Translations under genes and position numbers: made by a program
NCBI GenBank assembly: GCA_036768485.1
Contig: JAVLUZ010000748.1
Location: 1-64,000, forward strand
DNA length: 64,000 nucleotides
DNA from: Mermis nigrescens
Lineage: Eukaryota > Nematoda > Enoplea > Mermithida > Mermithidae
Direction: 5' to 3'
The notes under the pieces: model-generated
Told to the model about the DNA's origin: nothing
Seen by the model: the letters and a program-made list of their open reading frames with translations, nothing else
Databases searched by the model: none
Shown: positions 10,985 through 23,302 of the stretch, piece after piece
Numbering within the stretch: position 1 is the first letter of the stretch
Layout of the letters: each line of letters opens with the position of its first letter

Positions 10985-13229
10985 AAAAAAGTTTTTACTG
11001 GAGAATGAAGTGCTCCCGAAATTTCGGCCTAAGGGGTACCTATATATATAGTACATTTCACGAAATGTTGTGCATGGAAATCAATTTTTCAGCGTAGCGA
11101 GCTGCTACAAAAAATGCTCTCGGCTGCTTACTGTAATAAAATTTTGGCGATAGTAAAACTTGGATACGCTCATCAATCGCTTTGAACAGTATCAGCTCGT
11201 GATTACGCGTTTCAGTTTAAGACGCTTTTGTATTCAGTTTATATCGACTCAAGAATTGTGGTCCATACACAATGTTCCAGTTTTCATCGGAGTGATCCGT
11301 ATTCAGCCCCTCTTGAAATTGCAGTGACGACGGGGTTATTCGCAGAAAGGTTTTGGCGCTTCTTTAGGTGTACGTACATGATTGAGCATGGAAAATTTTT
11401 TACGCCGCCTTTGAACCAGCTTTTAACGCGCTTCATTTGTTCTGGTTTTATCAATTTAGCCATGTACGCAGTCATATTAGAAAATTACTGTAGTTTTGGA
11501 CGTTTTTCATCCATAATTCTTTGTGGTTTTAACATATTCGAAAAAAATTTTCCAGTTAATAGCTACATAGAAAATGTTATGCTCTTTTTAATGAGACATA
11601 TGGTATAGCGTCTTAAGGTCTGGTTCTTTTTGTACTTCGTTTGTACCGCCGCTTTCTCAAGTGGTTCTATCGGTATTACCATCACTCACTTCACAGCGAG
11701 GAATACGGAGTTCGACTTCGGTGTGTATTTTTCTTGCGCGAGGCTGCCAGTAACGTCCTAAAAGAAAACTGACCAAAATACAAAAGCACAAGGTTTAAGA
11801 GCCAAATAACGTGCTATACGATATCCAATCGAATTGAAAGCCTTTTATGCCGATTGACTAAATTTTTACTGCTTTTTGTAAACCGCTTATACTGTAAAAA
11901 AGTTTTAAGAATTTTGAAACAGACTATAGCGTTCGTTTCATTTAGCTTTGAATTAAAGGGCCTACAAAAAGTGTTTTAAACTCAATACGGTAAATATGAT
12001 ATTCTAATATCAGTATATCGAGTCATATGGAGACGTATGTCATTGCTTACCACGCATTATTGTAGCAAAATTTTAAAGCGCGCTTTTGTAGCCTGATTCT
12101 TGCGGAAAAATTTAAAAGAAAAACCGCAAAAAAGTTAAAATGAAAACGGTGACTATAGTCTGCTTCATTCATTTTTGCGGTTTCTATCTCGAAATTTATT
12201 CGTAAGGATCGAGCTACGAATGTGCTTTAAAGTGCTCGGGATGCAGTAATTACGGTTTTACAATGTCATACATACGTCTCCCTATGACTTTTGGTAGATA
12301 CTGCAGAACATATTATTCACCGAATTATAGACTGTTCTGTGAGCTTCTTAAGATACGCTCTGCTCTCATAGCGGCAGTTTGATTCGAATTATTATTGACG
12401 CTTTAATCAAGGTACCTCTACCATGTGGCATCTAACAAACTGCAGCGCAATCTAAACCGGGAAATAGTCTGCTACAGTAATAAGTTGTAAAGCGAGGAAC
12501 GGGCTGTTTGGAATTAAACTGGACTATGGTTTCTAAATCTGTATACAGTATGCTCTAAATTCTTTCAAAAACCTCTAAAGCTGAATGAAACGGACTATAC
12601 CGTTAGGTAGCTTGTTTTCGGAATCCATGTAAATAGTGTATGAAAACGATCGGTAATCAAAAGTGCTGATATACTGCAACCTTTATGCTTTCACTGACCG
12701 ACTAAACGACTCGGGGTCACTTCCTACTCTATCGCACAACAGAGAAATCCGATATTACAGTAATAAGACTTTGATTACTGCGCGATTTCATGCATCATGT
12801 TATCATCCTTTCTTCTACTGGAATATATGAACCGACCTACTATTTTTCATGAAGTTAGGCTTTTAACGTATTTAAGCTTTTTTTCTAATCTCGACATCAT
12901 GTACTGTGTCTAACTATTTTCTCTCTTGTTTCGCTTCAAGCGCCTTCTGCTTCCTGCTTGCATTTCAATCACCGTTTTTTTCCCGAGACGACTTCAGCTT
13001 GACATTATAAGACCAAACCCAAAATTTTTTTTCCACTTTTTCCGAACCTTTTTCCACGTTTTTTGGGAGGTCTAAAAACGTTAAAAATAGAGCGCCTGTG
13101 TTGAAAAATCAGTGTTTTTTAAGTAGAAAATTCTTATGCATACGCAAGCTAGCGGTGTTTGATGCACTTTTTGTACAAAAATTTCGCGCTCTACAAGAAA
13201 TATCACGATCAGTATACGTTATTTAATAT

Positions 13230-13690
13230 ATACAATATATAATATAAATATTTTATTTTCGTCGCACAAAAAAGAACACAATAAGAAAAGAAACATTAAT
13301 ATACAATGAAATACAATTATAAATAAACATTCGACATGAATCATCATACAAAATCACATATTCTAAAAGCAAGAAATTATTAATTAAAGTACATTTATAC
13401 GAGATTAGTGCAAAAGACGAAGGTAGGCGCGCAGGCTAAATAAATTATGCACTTAGAACACGCCCTAGCAAATACCCCGTTAGATCAACTTTTTCAACTT
13501 TTCACGGAGGAAGCAACACTAGGAGATCTTACAACAGCTTCAGGGAGAGAATTCCATACGTGAATCCACCTATTGGATAAATCATACCCACGAACATTAA
13601 AATTTGAATTTCCTTCCTTCAGTAGAGCATTTTGAAGCGAATTCTGAAGTCGTTTTTGACAATTTAACCTATAATTTATCAAATGGCGCG
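13230..13690 (-). mobile_element. 5'-truncated LINE fragment (RT C-terminus)
   Basis: The minus-strand frame 13,682-13,494 ends with WIHVWNSLPEAVV and SVKSFREKLKKL. The pattern W-N-x-L-P-x-x-V-V followed by a short basic helix marks the extreme C-terminus of CR1/Jockey-type reverse transcriptase polyproteins. The AT-rich stretch down to 13,230 would be its 3' UTR and tail. No catalytic region is present. It differs in sequence from the + strand LINE that starts about 650 bp further on, so it is a second family. Confidence 0.65.
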
Positions 13691-13852
13691 AAGCGCCAGA
13701 AAATTTTGAAATTTTAGTTTCCTAAATCATTTTTGCATTACAAAAACTGTGCAGAATGTAAGCATTTTCAATCGTAGTGGAGTTCTAGAACCAGATTATC
13801 GATAAAATGCAGCAATTGGAGCCGCGCGGCTTAAACAATAATAACAAGTAAG

Positions 13853-14263
13853 CACTCGGCTTAGCCAGTGGGGGGGGAAGAAGGAATTTCCCCACTGGGG
13901 AAAATTTTTACATTTTCAAAAAGTGAGCAATATGGTTGCGCGGATGCTGTATTGCGATTAGAAATCGAAAAATTCGGTGCTTCGCGCCGGTTTATTCTAT
14001 TAGGTATTTGGCAGTTTTTACCGTAACATTGGTGGAAAATCAAAAAATTAGCGCTTCGCGCGCATAAGAAGCATTTTTTCCGTCAAAAACATGAAAATTT
14101 TTTTTGAGAAAATTCAATTTTTAATGGCTTAAATCGTGCAGGATGATGCGAAAAGCCCAAAAAACACGTTATTTAACGACCCCGCGCGTTTTTACGCGTT
14201 TTTTTAGCCGGAAAAATTTTTTTTTCGAAATCCCCTCCGGCGAAAATCCCGGCTACGCCTATG
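13853..14263. mobile_element. CATAGGCGTAGCC-family element, 8-bp TSD
   Basis: The element runs from CACTCGGCTTAGCCAGTGGG to GGCTACGCCTATG and is bracketed by a perfect CAAGTAAG at 13,845-13,852 and 14,264-14,271. A related copy of the host repeat at 18,255-18,300 reads through without the insert and with a single AAATAAG, an empty site. The 411-bp body contains G/C tracts and two hairpins with a GCGCTTCGCGC-like core. Confidence 0.82.
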
Positions 14264-14394
14264 CAAGTAAGAATGAAATCAATTCGGCGCGAAGCGCGCT
14301 GAAAAATTTTTGTAGTTTCGTCAACAATCAACACTCTAAATCACCACCGCAACGAACGGGAAATTTTACTCTCCTTAATACAGAAGATGACAAT

Positions 14395-14560
14395 AATAGT
14401 CTTTGTGTCATTTGGCGCGGAACAGTTACGGATAGTCATATTTCGGCTGTTCAATGTGGACTATGTCAAGTAAGTGGGCACATGCTGAGTGCCTTAATCT
14501 TTACCATCAGCACTTATTTCATATTTCGCCAGTTCGTCCTATATTGATCGCTTTTCTCTT
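14395..14560 (+). pseudogene. LINE ORF1 PHD-finger remnant
   Basis: Around 14,440-14,500 the sequence encodes AVQCGLCQ and then, one frameshift later, SKWAHAECLNLYHQ. The spacing C-x2-C, W-x-H-x2-C is that of the PHD-like zinc finger in ORF1 of many CR1/Jockey LINEs, thought to act in RNA binding. The frame is interrupted by a +1 shift and a stop, so it is not translatable as one protein. Confidence 0.5.
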
Positions 14561-15619
14561 ACTTTCCATTCCGCTTTTGCTCCTTGTGTAAACCCCTGTT
14601 CGAAAATTTCGCTTCTTTTACCGGCTAAGATGGCTACTTCTTTAGAATCTCTGTCTAAACTCAATTGAATCAAAAATCGGCGCTTCTACGCTCACCCAGC
14701 ATCGTCGATATAGGCTTATTAATTCAAGATGGTCTAGAACGTGAATCAAAAAAGTCGAATGCTGGTCGCATTTGGTTTAGCCGAATCTAATCGATGACCT
14801 TTGTTTCGGTTAAATCTTTAATTGATGATTATAATAAAGACTCTGATTTTTCATCTACCGATATAACGCGAGGTATTTAGAGACGGTCCCAAATATTCAG
14901 ACAAACTCCTCAGCTTCTGAAAAGTTTGTCTTTCTTCGGCCACGCGCTCAACGTCAGCTTTATTGGTCTTATCAACAAAGTTGTCCGCCCTGCAAATCCA
15001 ACAAACGTCTACTCGAAATTACGCAAGCCGACCGGATTTGTCGCTTTCTTCAGCGAAAACGCCAGCGTGAACTTAACGACGCAGCTGCACCAACGACTGG
15101 ATCGCGGGCGAGACTAATCTATATATCGACTTTAGGGATGACTGTGTGAAGAAGAAAACTGTACGAGCTCCATGATCCTCGGTTCTACAGCCCCTAAACC
15201 ATCTAATCCCAAATTTCGTGCTCAACATGGTCAACACGCGTCTAATATTTAGGTAAATCGCCCCGTTATTTTGTTAATATTAAATGTTTGCTATGTAATT
15301 CCGAAAGACTGTGAATAAGTTAGGGGAACTTCACTTTCTGTTAAATACTGCAAAATTCGATATATTATTTTTTTGTGAAACCTAGGTTAAATGAATCTAT
15401 TTCCGACAGTCTATTATGTCCGTTAAAAATTATATTATTCTCCGATCAGATCGTAAGAATAAGCGGGAGGTGGAGTTTTAATTTTTGCTAAACCTCATCT
15501 TTATGCTCGATGCGTTAAAGTTCCTGTTCTCTGTTTGTGTCTGATACTTTAGTAGTTGAAATTTTAAAAGGTGGAGATGTTATAAGATGTTTGTTAGTTT
15601 TATAGACCTCCTCAGTATG

Positions 15620-17985
15620 ATTTTGATACTGCACTTCTGGATATGTAATTTAATTGAATGAGGCTACTAATAGTTGTCATCCCGTTATTATAGTAGGGGA
15701 TCTAAATTTGCCTAAAATTGATTGGTTTCATGGTACTTTTACATTTAATCCATTAAACGAATTATTTTTTGATTACTTATCAGCTAGTGGTCTGCAACAG
15801 TTAGTTAAAGAAAATACTCACGATAATACTTTTGATTGATGTAGTATTTGCTGCATATAACGTTTTTAATATCCAGGTTCTTCCTCCTTTTTCAACAAGC
15901 GACCATAATTCGATTTCTTTTGAAATTTTAACTAGAACTTTTCAAGATGGAGATAAACCTAGCTTAAATTTCAATAAAGCGGACTACGAGAGTATAGCTA
16001 CTTTTTTATCCTCTGTTTCTTGGCCTGACATTTTTTCTACATGCTCAACAGTTAATGACATGTATAATGTTTTTTTAAGTATATTAAATCCTCTTATTTT
16101 AGTTTTGTACCTACTTTTAGTGCTAAATTAAAATTTAAATACTCCTAAAAGCTTACATAAATTATTTCTTAAAAAACGTTCTCTATGGGATAAGTATAAA
16201 AGGTGTAAAACTCCAGGAACTAAAGTTAAATATCGAAATCATTGTAAGGCTCTACGTAGAACTATTCATAATTATTTCTCTTCTCAAGAAAACAAATTGC
16301 TCAAGAATAATAATCCTAAAGCTTTCTATACTTTTGTAAATAATAGGTTAAAAGTCGCAGTGAAATTCCTCCTCTAACATTTTCTGATAATAATGTTATA
16401 ACCGATTCATTATCGCAAGGCTAACATTTTTAATGATTATTTCGCTTCAGTGTTTTCTAGTGACATTACTAACGCGAATTTTCTTTTTCAGAAGCGCTGT
16501 GATTTTCGCTTTCTGACATTATTTTTAGTGAGGATCGCGTATTGGAAGCCATTAACCATCTAAATACGTCTATTGCAGTTGGCCCTGATGGCATATGTAA
16601 TCTTTTTATTAAAAAATTGTCGTTTCAAATGATAAAGCCGTTAGTTAGTATTTTCACTGTATCTTTTCTGTCTGGAAATATTCCCGAGCTTTGGAGCATG
16701 GCACATGTTATTCCAATATTAAAAAGGGGATCCAGCATTAGTGGATAATTACAGGCCCGTTTCTCTTTGTTGTTCTATTGCCAAAATTATGGAAAGAATT
16801 ATTAATAGTCAATTGTTAGACTTTCTTAAGGTTAATAAACTAATATCTCCTTTCAATTTGGTTTTCAAAAGAATAAATCTTGTGAAACACAATTGTTAAA
16901 GTGTAAATTTTCATGGATTCAGTCGTTAGCTAAAAAAGAAACTGTTGATATAATATATTTAGATTTCTCTAAAGCTTTTGATAAAGTAAATATGGAAAAA
17001 CTTCTTATTAAGTTAAACGGATATGGAATAAACGGTAATTTGTATGCATGGTTAAAGCGCCTATTTGTTTAATCGTTCCCAATGTGTTCGCGTTAATCAG
17101 TCTTTTTCAGATTATGTGCCTGTTACCAGCAGGTGTCGTCCAAGGAAGTGTCCTTGGACCTACGCTCTTTTCGATTTTTATAAATGATATATGTGATAAT
17201 ATTTGTAGTACGGTTTATATGTTCGCAGATGATATCAAAATTTTCAATATTAGTCGTAACTGTAAATTATTACAGTCTGATTTAGATAAGATTATTGACT
17301 GGGCAATGGCATGGGATTTACCTATTTCTCGAACCAAAAGTCAAGTTCTATATTTGGGTAATAATAACAATCAAAAAGCTGTTTATAGACTAAATGGGAA
17401 ATTATTTCTAGTGATCCGTTTGTCCGTGATTTAGGAGTTTTGAGTTCCTCGAAATTTAAAATTTGAGGAACATTATAATTCTTGATTAAAAGCTTTCTTT
17501 AGATGTATTTTAATACGCAAATCATTTTTTTCGCGTGATAAAGGTAATCTTGTTAAAGCTTATAGTTGTTATGTTAGACCTTTATTAGAGTATTGTTGCA
17601 GTGTATGGAACCCCTCTTATCTTAAGGATATAGATAGATTGGAAGCTGTTCAACGTAGATTCACTAAATATATTTTTGGCTATAATAATATTTTTTCTTA
17701 CGAGGATCGTTTAACACAACTTAAATTGTGCAGACTTGAATTAAGACGCTTGCAGATTTGTCTGTGTATGATGTATCAAATTATTTGTCATAAATCATGT
17801 TTGGAAGCTGATGATTTTTTTGTATTTAATCATAATATTACCCGTAGCATTAATAGATTTAAATTAGTCATACCTACTGTACATTCTAATTTAGAAAAGT
17901 TTGATTTCTTTTACAAATACATCGCAGTTTGGAACGATCTTCCTGACTTCATTGTTTCTTCCCTAACCTAAACATATTTAAATCT
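15620..17985 (+). pseudogene. LINE ORF2 (endonuclease plus reverse transcriptase), frameshifted
   Basis: The endonuclease part shows VIIVGDLNLPKIDW and, after a frameshift near 15,832, the SDHNSISFEI end motif. The polymerase shows IAVGPDGICN, a DNYRPVSLC-like step, LDFSKAFDKVN (motif A), GVVQGSVLGPTLFSIFIND (motif B) and the catalytic FADD at 17,222-17,233 (motif C). The C-terminal domain (17,639-17,971) ends VWNDLPDFIVSS. Domain order and motifs place it in the CR1/Jockey group without RNase H. At least four frameshifts or stops make it inactive. Confidence 0.88.
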
Positions 17986-18169
17986 AGATTAGCAAACTTT
18001 GATTTATCTAGATATCTTGTGAGGCGCGCGTAAAACTTGTCATTCCATTGACTCGCATGTCCCTTTACTAATTCGTAATTGCATTTATTATATATCTTGT
18101 CATTTCGTATTTTAACTGTTGGTATTAGTAATAAAATTTTCTTTCTTCTTCTTTCTTCTTCTACAAAAA

Positions 18170-18496
18170 CTAAGTGAATCCGTGCAGAAGATAAGGATTT
18201 TCAATCGTAGTGAAGTTCCAGACCAGATTGTCGATAAAAATGCTGCAATTGGCGCGGCGCGGCTTAAAGATTAATAATAAATAAGAATTAAATCAATTCG
18301 GCGCGAAGCGCCGAAAAATTTTTGAAGTTTTAATTTCTGAAACGCATTTTTAACATTACAAAAATTTTCCGCAAAATGCCAACCAAGCCCCTGAATTTTC
18401 TTCCATTTCCCAAAATTTTGCTTGACAAATAGACCAAAAAGTGAAAAAACGGTGATTTCAATTGAATCAGTGTTACTTTGCTAACCCTGAGTTTTT
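18170..18496. repeat. host repeat flanking LINE, with mini-hairpin
   Basis: TTTTCAATCGTAGTGAAGTT and TCGATAAAAATGCTGCAATT match 13,765-13,820 with few changes. It includes a perfect GGCGCGAAGCGCC at 18,300-18,312. Its right part (GAATCAGTGTTACTTTGCTA) is colinear with 33,970 in B', which marks it as the left edge of block B before the palindromic insertion. Confidence 0.7.
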
Positions 18497-19139
18497 TTCT
18501 CGGCTAAACTTAAGAATATGGTACTTTTGGAAAAGGTGCAAAACGAATACGGAATGCCAAAATTTTTTGCCAAAATGGTAGAAAATGATAATTTGAAGCG
18601 CGGAAAAAAATTTGGTGAAAATCTGAGCCATACTTGCAAAGTTGCAGGCAACTCTCGATTTGAGTGTTGCGTGGGACGATTAAACGGCTCGATCCAAGGA
18701 CTTGCACATTTGTCAGAAATTAATAATATGGGCTGAAATTACGGAAGGAAGCATAGCAATGAAGGACAAAAAAGAAAAAGGCGCGGAAAGCTGTTTGAAA
18801 TTTTAGAAAAACTTAAAGAATTTTTCGTATTTTTTCGCATGTTTTTTTCGGTTTTACTCGATAAGATATACGAAAATCTAAGTTTCTGCTTCTATTATTC
18901 TCAGGCTTAGGCTTAGTATATCTGAAAAGATGTTTCAAGCTGCTTAGGTCGATGTCGCTCCCACTCAGCAGTGATCGGACCGAGGGTACTTTTTGGACCC
19001 TCGGCCTCGGTTGAGGCCGAGGCGACTTAAAATCCTTGCCTCGGCTGAGGGTAATGCCGAGGGTCAAGCTTATATACCTATACCCATAAATAGTACCCTT
19101 AGAATATTTTGTATGTACATGAGCTAGAGAATAATCGAT

Positions 19140-19360
19140 AATATTTAACACTTTATCAAACTAAAACAAATGTTTATTGGTGTTAGCCAGAATTTTTATT
19201 TCAATCTGATGAAGCAGATAATTCATCATCGAAATCTTGATCATCTGAATCAAAGTTAGCCTCATCTATTTCGCCTTGTTGTGCTATCGCGTTATTGTCG
19301 TCGTCTAGCCTTTATCAGATTCTTCAAAGCCACACTGTTATAACCAACTGCTTTGAGATA
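19140..19360 (-). pseudogene. transposase-like acidic C-terminus, arm 1
   Basis: Read on -, the segment encodes HYLKAVGYNS-like residues and then an Asp/Glu-rich end, EANFDSDDQDF..ELSASSD, before a stop. It is the inverted counterpart of 21,868-22,040. Acidic, Ser/Asp-rich C-termini of this kind occur in pogo/Tigger-type DDE transposases, but no catalytic domain is present, so the family is uncertain. Frameshifts break the frame. Confidence 0.4.
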
Positions 19361-20654
19361 ATGTTTTACAAAAAAGAGTCTTTGAACGTTTTATGGTAGC
19401 AGACGAATGCGAGAATTACTGTACTTTCTGATCCATCCAGTAGCGGGAGGGGGCGGTATACAAACTTTTCCAATAGAGTTAAAAACAGGTTTAAAATTTT
19501 GCCCTTAACGCGCGAAATAGCATTTTTCGGTGTTTTACATTGTATACTTTTACATAAAATCACTTTTGAAGTCATATTTTTTTTAAAATTTTAGAATTTT
19601 CGACAATTTTGTGCGAAAAAATCATTAAATTTCTAAGACTTCAAGAAAAATCTGGCGCAAAGCGCCGAAAAATTTGCAAAATTAAAGGCGGATAGACGTC
19701 TAGAAGCATGATTTCACTGCTTGATTTCCTGTATTTATAGCATTTGATGCGAAACATTGAAATTTTTTTATTGAAAATAGATGAAAACTATGCAAAAATA
19801 GCTGCTTCTGCTGTAAAAATTGTTTTGAGAACCTACATGAACAGAAAAAGGGCTTCCAGGGCCCGGTTTCACCACAAAGCTACGAGTTACAAGTTACGGG
19901 TGACGGTTTTACGAGTACAGGCTACGAAGTGCTACAAATTTCCTTTCACCAAAAACTGAGATTTTCGAGCCACAAATTATGAGTTCTACGAGCCACAAAT
20001 TACGAGTTCTACGAGTACTTTTTACGAGTGTTTTTCACAGAATAACGGCTGGGCGGCTTTCACCAGATATTACGATCGAATGTTACGAGTGAAAAGTTTC
20101 CGTAAATTTTGTAATATTATCATGGATCAAAAAGAGGTCCGTAGGACTCGTAGAAGAAGTGGCAGACTAGTGCGTTTAATAGTTTTCTGATTTGTTTTTT
20201 TCTCAGTTTGTTTCACTTTCGTGCACACACCTACATAATACATATACTGGCAGCACATGTAAAAGTGTAAGAAGATTAGCATTAAAAAATAATATATTTC
20301 TCAAAAAATGTTTTAGAGAAATCCCATAAAATTCGATTCTTAAGCTGCATTCTTGAGTAGTAATTCGGAATTTTATTTCTTTAGCCCTTGTTAGTGATGT
20401 TCGCAGCTTTTTTATGAAAAATATTACAATCACTTAGACATTTTTCCATAAATTGCGAAAATCAGACATTTTTGATTAGATTTCTGAAAATTAGAATTTC
20501 ATCACGCCTTCCTTCGGAAAAGAGCCGACTGCATATTTTCTGTACGTATTAATGACAACTAAGAATGATTTGTTAAATTTGAAAATTGAAATAATACGCT
20601 GTGATATACTTTTAGCTTCGTAACGTCTCTGAATCTGATTTAATTGATTTCGTT

Positions 20655-20831
20655 TATAAATTATAATAGTAATAATAATAATGATAATAATAATAATAAT
20701 ATATAATAATAATTATTATTATTATTATGATTATTATTAGTATTAGTATTATAATAATAATAATAATTATTATTAGTATTAGTAATATTCTTATTATTAG
20801 TATTATTATTATTATCATTATTATTATTATC

Positions 20832-20898
<67 letters not shown>

Positions 20899-20935
20899 GT
20901 TATTATCGTCATTATTATTATTGCTAATATTATTA
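20655..20935. repeat. (TAA/TTA)n microsatellite at palindrome centre
   Basis: About 280 bp of AAT-type triplets switch to ATT-type triplets around 20,715-20,820, making the array self-complementary. It lies at the centre of the 4.3-kb palindromic structure. The long Ile, Tyr and Asn frames on both strands are artefacts of the array. Confidence 0.95.
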
Positions 20936-21867
20936 TTTTCGTTTTTATTTAAAGTTATAAATTTTCTGAGAAGCTCATTACTTCTTGTTGACTAAATCTC
21001 AAACATTTCTTGACACTTTCTATGTTCTTCTATCGAGCGGCATAAAATCTGCAATTAATTACATAATTATGCTGTTTAAAACAGAGACAATGACTAACGA
21101 AGAATGTCATACGCAACAGAAAAGATATACATTTTATTACGAGTACTCGTAAAGGTCCAAAAAGTACTCATAAAAATGAGTTTCTATGAGTCCTACGGAA
21201 ACCCTGGTGAAACCCCCGTTGCTCGTTACTTGTAACTCGTAGTCGTAATTTGTAACTCGTAAAAAGATGGTGGAACCCGACTTTCCTGTAAAACAGAACT
21301 CGTAGGACTCTTAGAGTCATAAACTTATGGTGAAAACCGAGCCCAGGTCGCCAAGAAAGTAAATAAATGTCATTAATAGGTATCATCCAGCGCGTAGCGC
21401 CAGAATAATTTGAGAAATTATGGTCACTGACGACCAAAAATCATTGCAAATTGCATATCCATTCTTTATCTTGCCAAATATTTTGGCCAATGGGAAGCGG
21501 CCGCCCGCCTTGAATCTACCTCTGCATGTAGCGACTGTACTTTCCGATCCATGTAGCGAAAAGACGCTTTTGGTTGTACAAATTATCATTGTGAAATTCA
21601 ACTGCAAGCGCGAGAAGTCTTTCGCGATTACTCTCATATTTTATTTCGAAAGGGACACTTTCCCCTCAATCCCCCTGTATACGAGCCTGAGCTCTGACGT
21701 TAGAGTTGAAAATAAGGAACTATATGCTGTGCAGGAAGGTCAGTAGGATGCTTAATCAGTGATACTGACACACAAAACCTCTAAAATAAAAATAATTCAT
21801 GACAATGCGGTGGAAGAATAGAAAAGCTGTGGTGAATGAATGACAGACAAATGTTCAAAAACTCCTT

Positions 21868-22040
21868 TTGTAAAGCATAATCTCAAAGCAGTTGGTTATA
21901 ATAGTGTGACTTTAAGAGAATCTGATAAACAATGACGACGACGATGACGCAATAGCACAACAAGGCCAAAATGGATGAGGCTAACTCTGATTCAGATGAT
22001 CTAGATTTCAATGATGAATTATCTGCTTCATCAGATTAAA
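21868..22040 (+). pseudogene. transposase-like acidic C-terminus, arm 2
   Basis: It encodes KTPFVKHNLKAVGYNSVTLR and then, after a frameshift at about 21,932, an acidic DDDDDAIAQQ run and SDSDDLDFNDELSASSD before TAA. It is the + strand copy of the relic at 19,140-19,360. Because the shared segment is translatable in both arms, the parent element probably encoded a protein ending here. The catalytic part is absent. Confidence 0.45.
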
Positions 22041-22465
22041 ATCAGAATTCTGGCTAACAACAATAAACATATAAACATTTATTTTAGTTAGATAAAGTGT
22101 TTAATATTACGATTATTTTCTCTGCACTGTACTTTCCGATCCATGTAGTGAGCATGAGAAATAAAACTTAGTCATCAAATGAATATCACTTGGCACTTTG
22201 CTGTATGTAACTATGGTGTAACTGGGTACCGTGCCTAAAACCATAAGAAAAGCCAATAGGTAAGAAACAGCCTCTATACTGCAGATGCATTCTAAATAGT
22301 TTATATTTAACGGATATGTTGAACTTATTTAAATTTGATTTTAACCCTCAGCGCCTCAGCACTTTTCAGCTTCGCCCTCAGCGCTGAGGCCGAGGCTCCA
22401 AAAACTTCGAGGCTTGCTGAGGCCGAGGCCGAGGCCTCGGCCTCGGTCCGATCACTGCCGCTCAG

Positions 22466-22620
22466 GTCGATGTATAGATGCTTAGGTCGATGAATAGATG
22501 CTCAGATCGATTTATAGATGCTTAGGTCGATGTATAGATGCTTAGGTCGATGTATAGATGCTTAGGAGGTCGATGTATAGATGCTCAGGTCGACGTGAAT
22601 TGGGTATCTACATGTGATTC
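22466..22620. repeat. 20-bp minisatellite
   Basis: Seven or so imperfect units of GCT(C/T)AGGTCGATGTATAGAT in tandem. One related unit remains on the other side of the hAT-like element at about 18,937-18,955, so the element probably inserted into an existing array. Confidence 0.85.
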
Positions 22621-23302
22621 TGCATTCAGCTGTTTGAATCTTCAAATACTTAGGTCGAGAAGATGCTTGCTCAGGTCGAGAAGAGGCTAATTTAAGAAAC
22701 CCATAGCTTTTGTAATATTGATCATAGACGGATGAAATTTTCTTTCCGCGCTTTCTTTCAACATGTTCTAAGTACTGAGCGAAAAAATTCGCTCTTCTGA
22801 AGTTTATTTCTTCGTATTCTGAGTGTACCATATTCTTAAGTTACTCCTTTTTTCTCAAAACGTGAGTTTTCATTTTATCTTTGAGTTTATTTTGAGTTGC
22901 TCTTTTTCGTGAGTTTTTTAAGATTTATTCTCTACATTTGAAATTTTTCGCAGAAAGTGAGTTTTTATTTTATTCAATTTTTGACCAAAAACGGCCAAAA
23001 TACACTAAAAAACGACCAAAATAACATAAAACGGCCGAAAAACGCAGATTTTTCTCTCCATAAATTGAAGATTCGTTAGTACAAGTTCAGTTCAATTCAA
23101 ATAACTATCACTTATTTGAATTGCTTGTAATGCCCGCCTACCTAAATCGTAAATGTCTGATGAAGAAAGCGAAAATTGGTATTACCGTGCCTGGTGCACA
23201 CCTACCCTTTGTGTGTGAATATTGATTTTACGTTAATCGAAGTTTTTTGACTACGGGAGTACGTCGGGCTTCTCAAGATGAAAAGAACAGAAAGTCACAG
23301 TA

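Larger units (their letters stand above)
9884..12965 (+). repeat. duplication block A (first copy)
   Basis: This 3.1-kb block recurs in the same orientation at 28,191-29,555 and 32,628-33,965. Colinear landmarks include AACGTAAACAATTG (9895/28,201), ACCTGATTCAGGTATTTGTC (10,110/28,409), the TG repeat (10,951/28,929), TTTTGGCGCTTCTTTAGGTG (11,350/29,303), GTCTTAAGGTCTGGTTCTTT (11,609/32,631) and TCATGCATCATGTT (12,789/33,787). Differences are substitutions plus many 1-3-base indels. The block contains several TATAGTC-type elements and no gene I can name. Confidence 0.9.
14332..18166 (+). mobile_element. CR1/Jockey-type LINE, nearly full but dead
   Basis: Decayed pieces appear in the expected order on +: a PHD-like ORF1 zinc finger (about 14.4-14.6 kb), an endonuclease/exonuclease/phosphatase C-terminus (about 15.62-15.96 kb), a reverse transcriptase (16.54-17.45 kb) and the polymerase C-terminal domain (17.6-18.0 kb). 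It ends in a TTCTT-rich tail near 18,166, as CR1-group elements often do. It is inserted into a repeat whose other copy lies partly on each side (13.68-13.85 kb and 18.17-18.37 kb). Two 5'-truncated relatives lie at 23,925 and 34,820. The 5' limit is approximate. Confidence 0.85.
18969..22457. mobile_element. hAT-like element, CAGTGATCGGACCGAGG ends
   Basis: Perfect 17-bp terminal inverted repeats CAGTGATCGGACCGAGG are flanked by CCACTCAG (18,961-18,968) and CCGCTCAG (22,458-22,465), a 7/8 target duplication. The ends continue into GC-rich CCGAGG/CCTCGG arrays. CAGTG starts with 8-bp duplications are typical of hAT. Two other elements in the window share the CAGTGATCG start (60,030 and the 44,324 end). 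The 3.5-kb interior is a mosaic of inverted repeats and not an intact transposase. Confidence 0.75.
18497..22845. mobile_element. 4.3-kb nested palindromic insertion in block B
   Basis: The left boundary reads AACTTAAGAATATGGTAC and the right boundary GTACCATATTCTTAAGTTA, an inverted pair. Both sides abut CTGAGTTTTT..CTC sequence that is continuous and uninterrupted at 33,985-34,005 in B', so B' is the empty site. The arms show further inverted similarity (GCGCGGAAA near 18,600 and its complement near 22,750). A hAT-like element, two inverted transposase relics and a central ATT microsatellite lie inside. It is probably one element with others nested in it. Confidence 0.75.

Noticed and set aside
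11228..11608. 126-codon frame in block A
   Set aside because: The A' copy (29,170-29,560) carries frameshifts at several points and no motif is recognisable, so it is not conserved as protein.
20661..20927. Poly-Ile, poly-Tyr and poly-Asn frames on both strands
   Set aside because: Translation of the ATT/TAA microsatellite.
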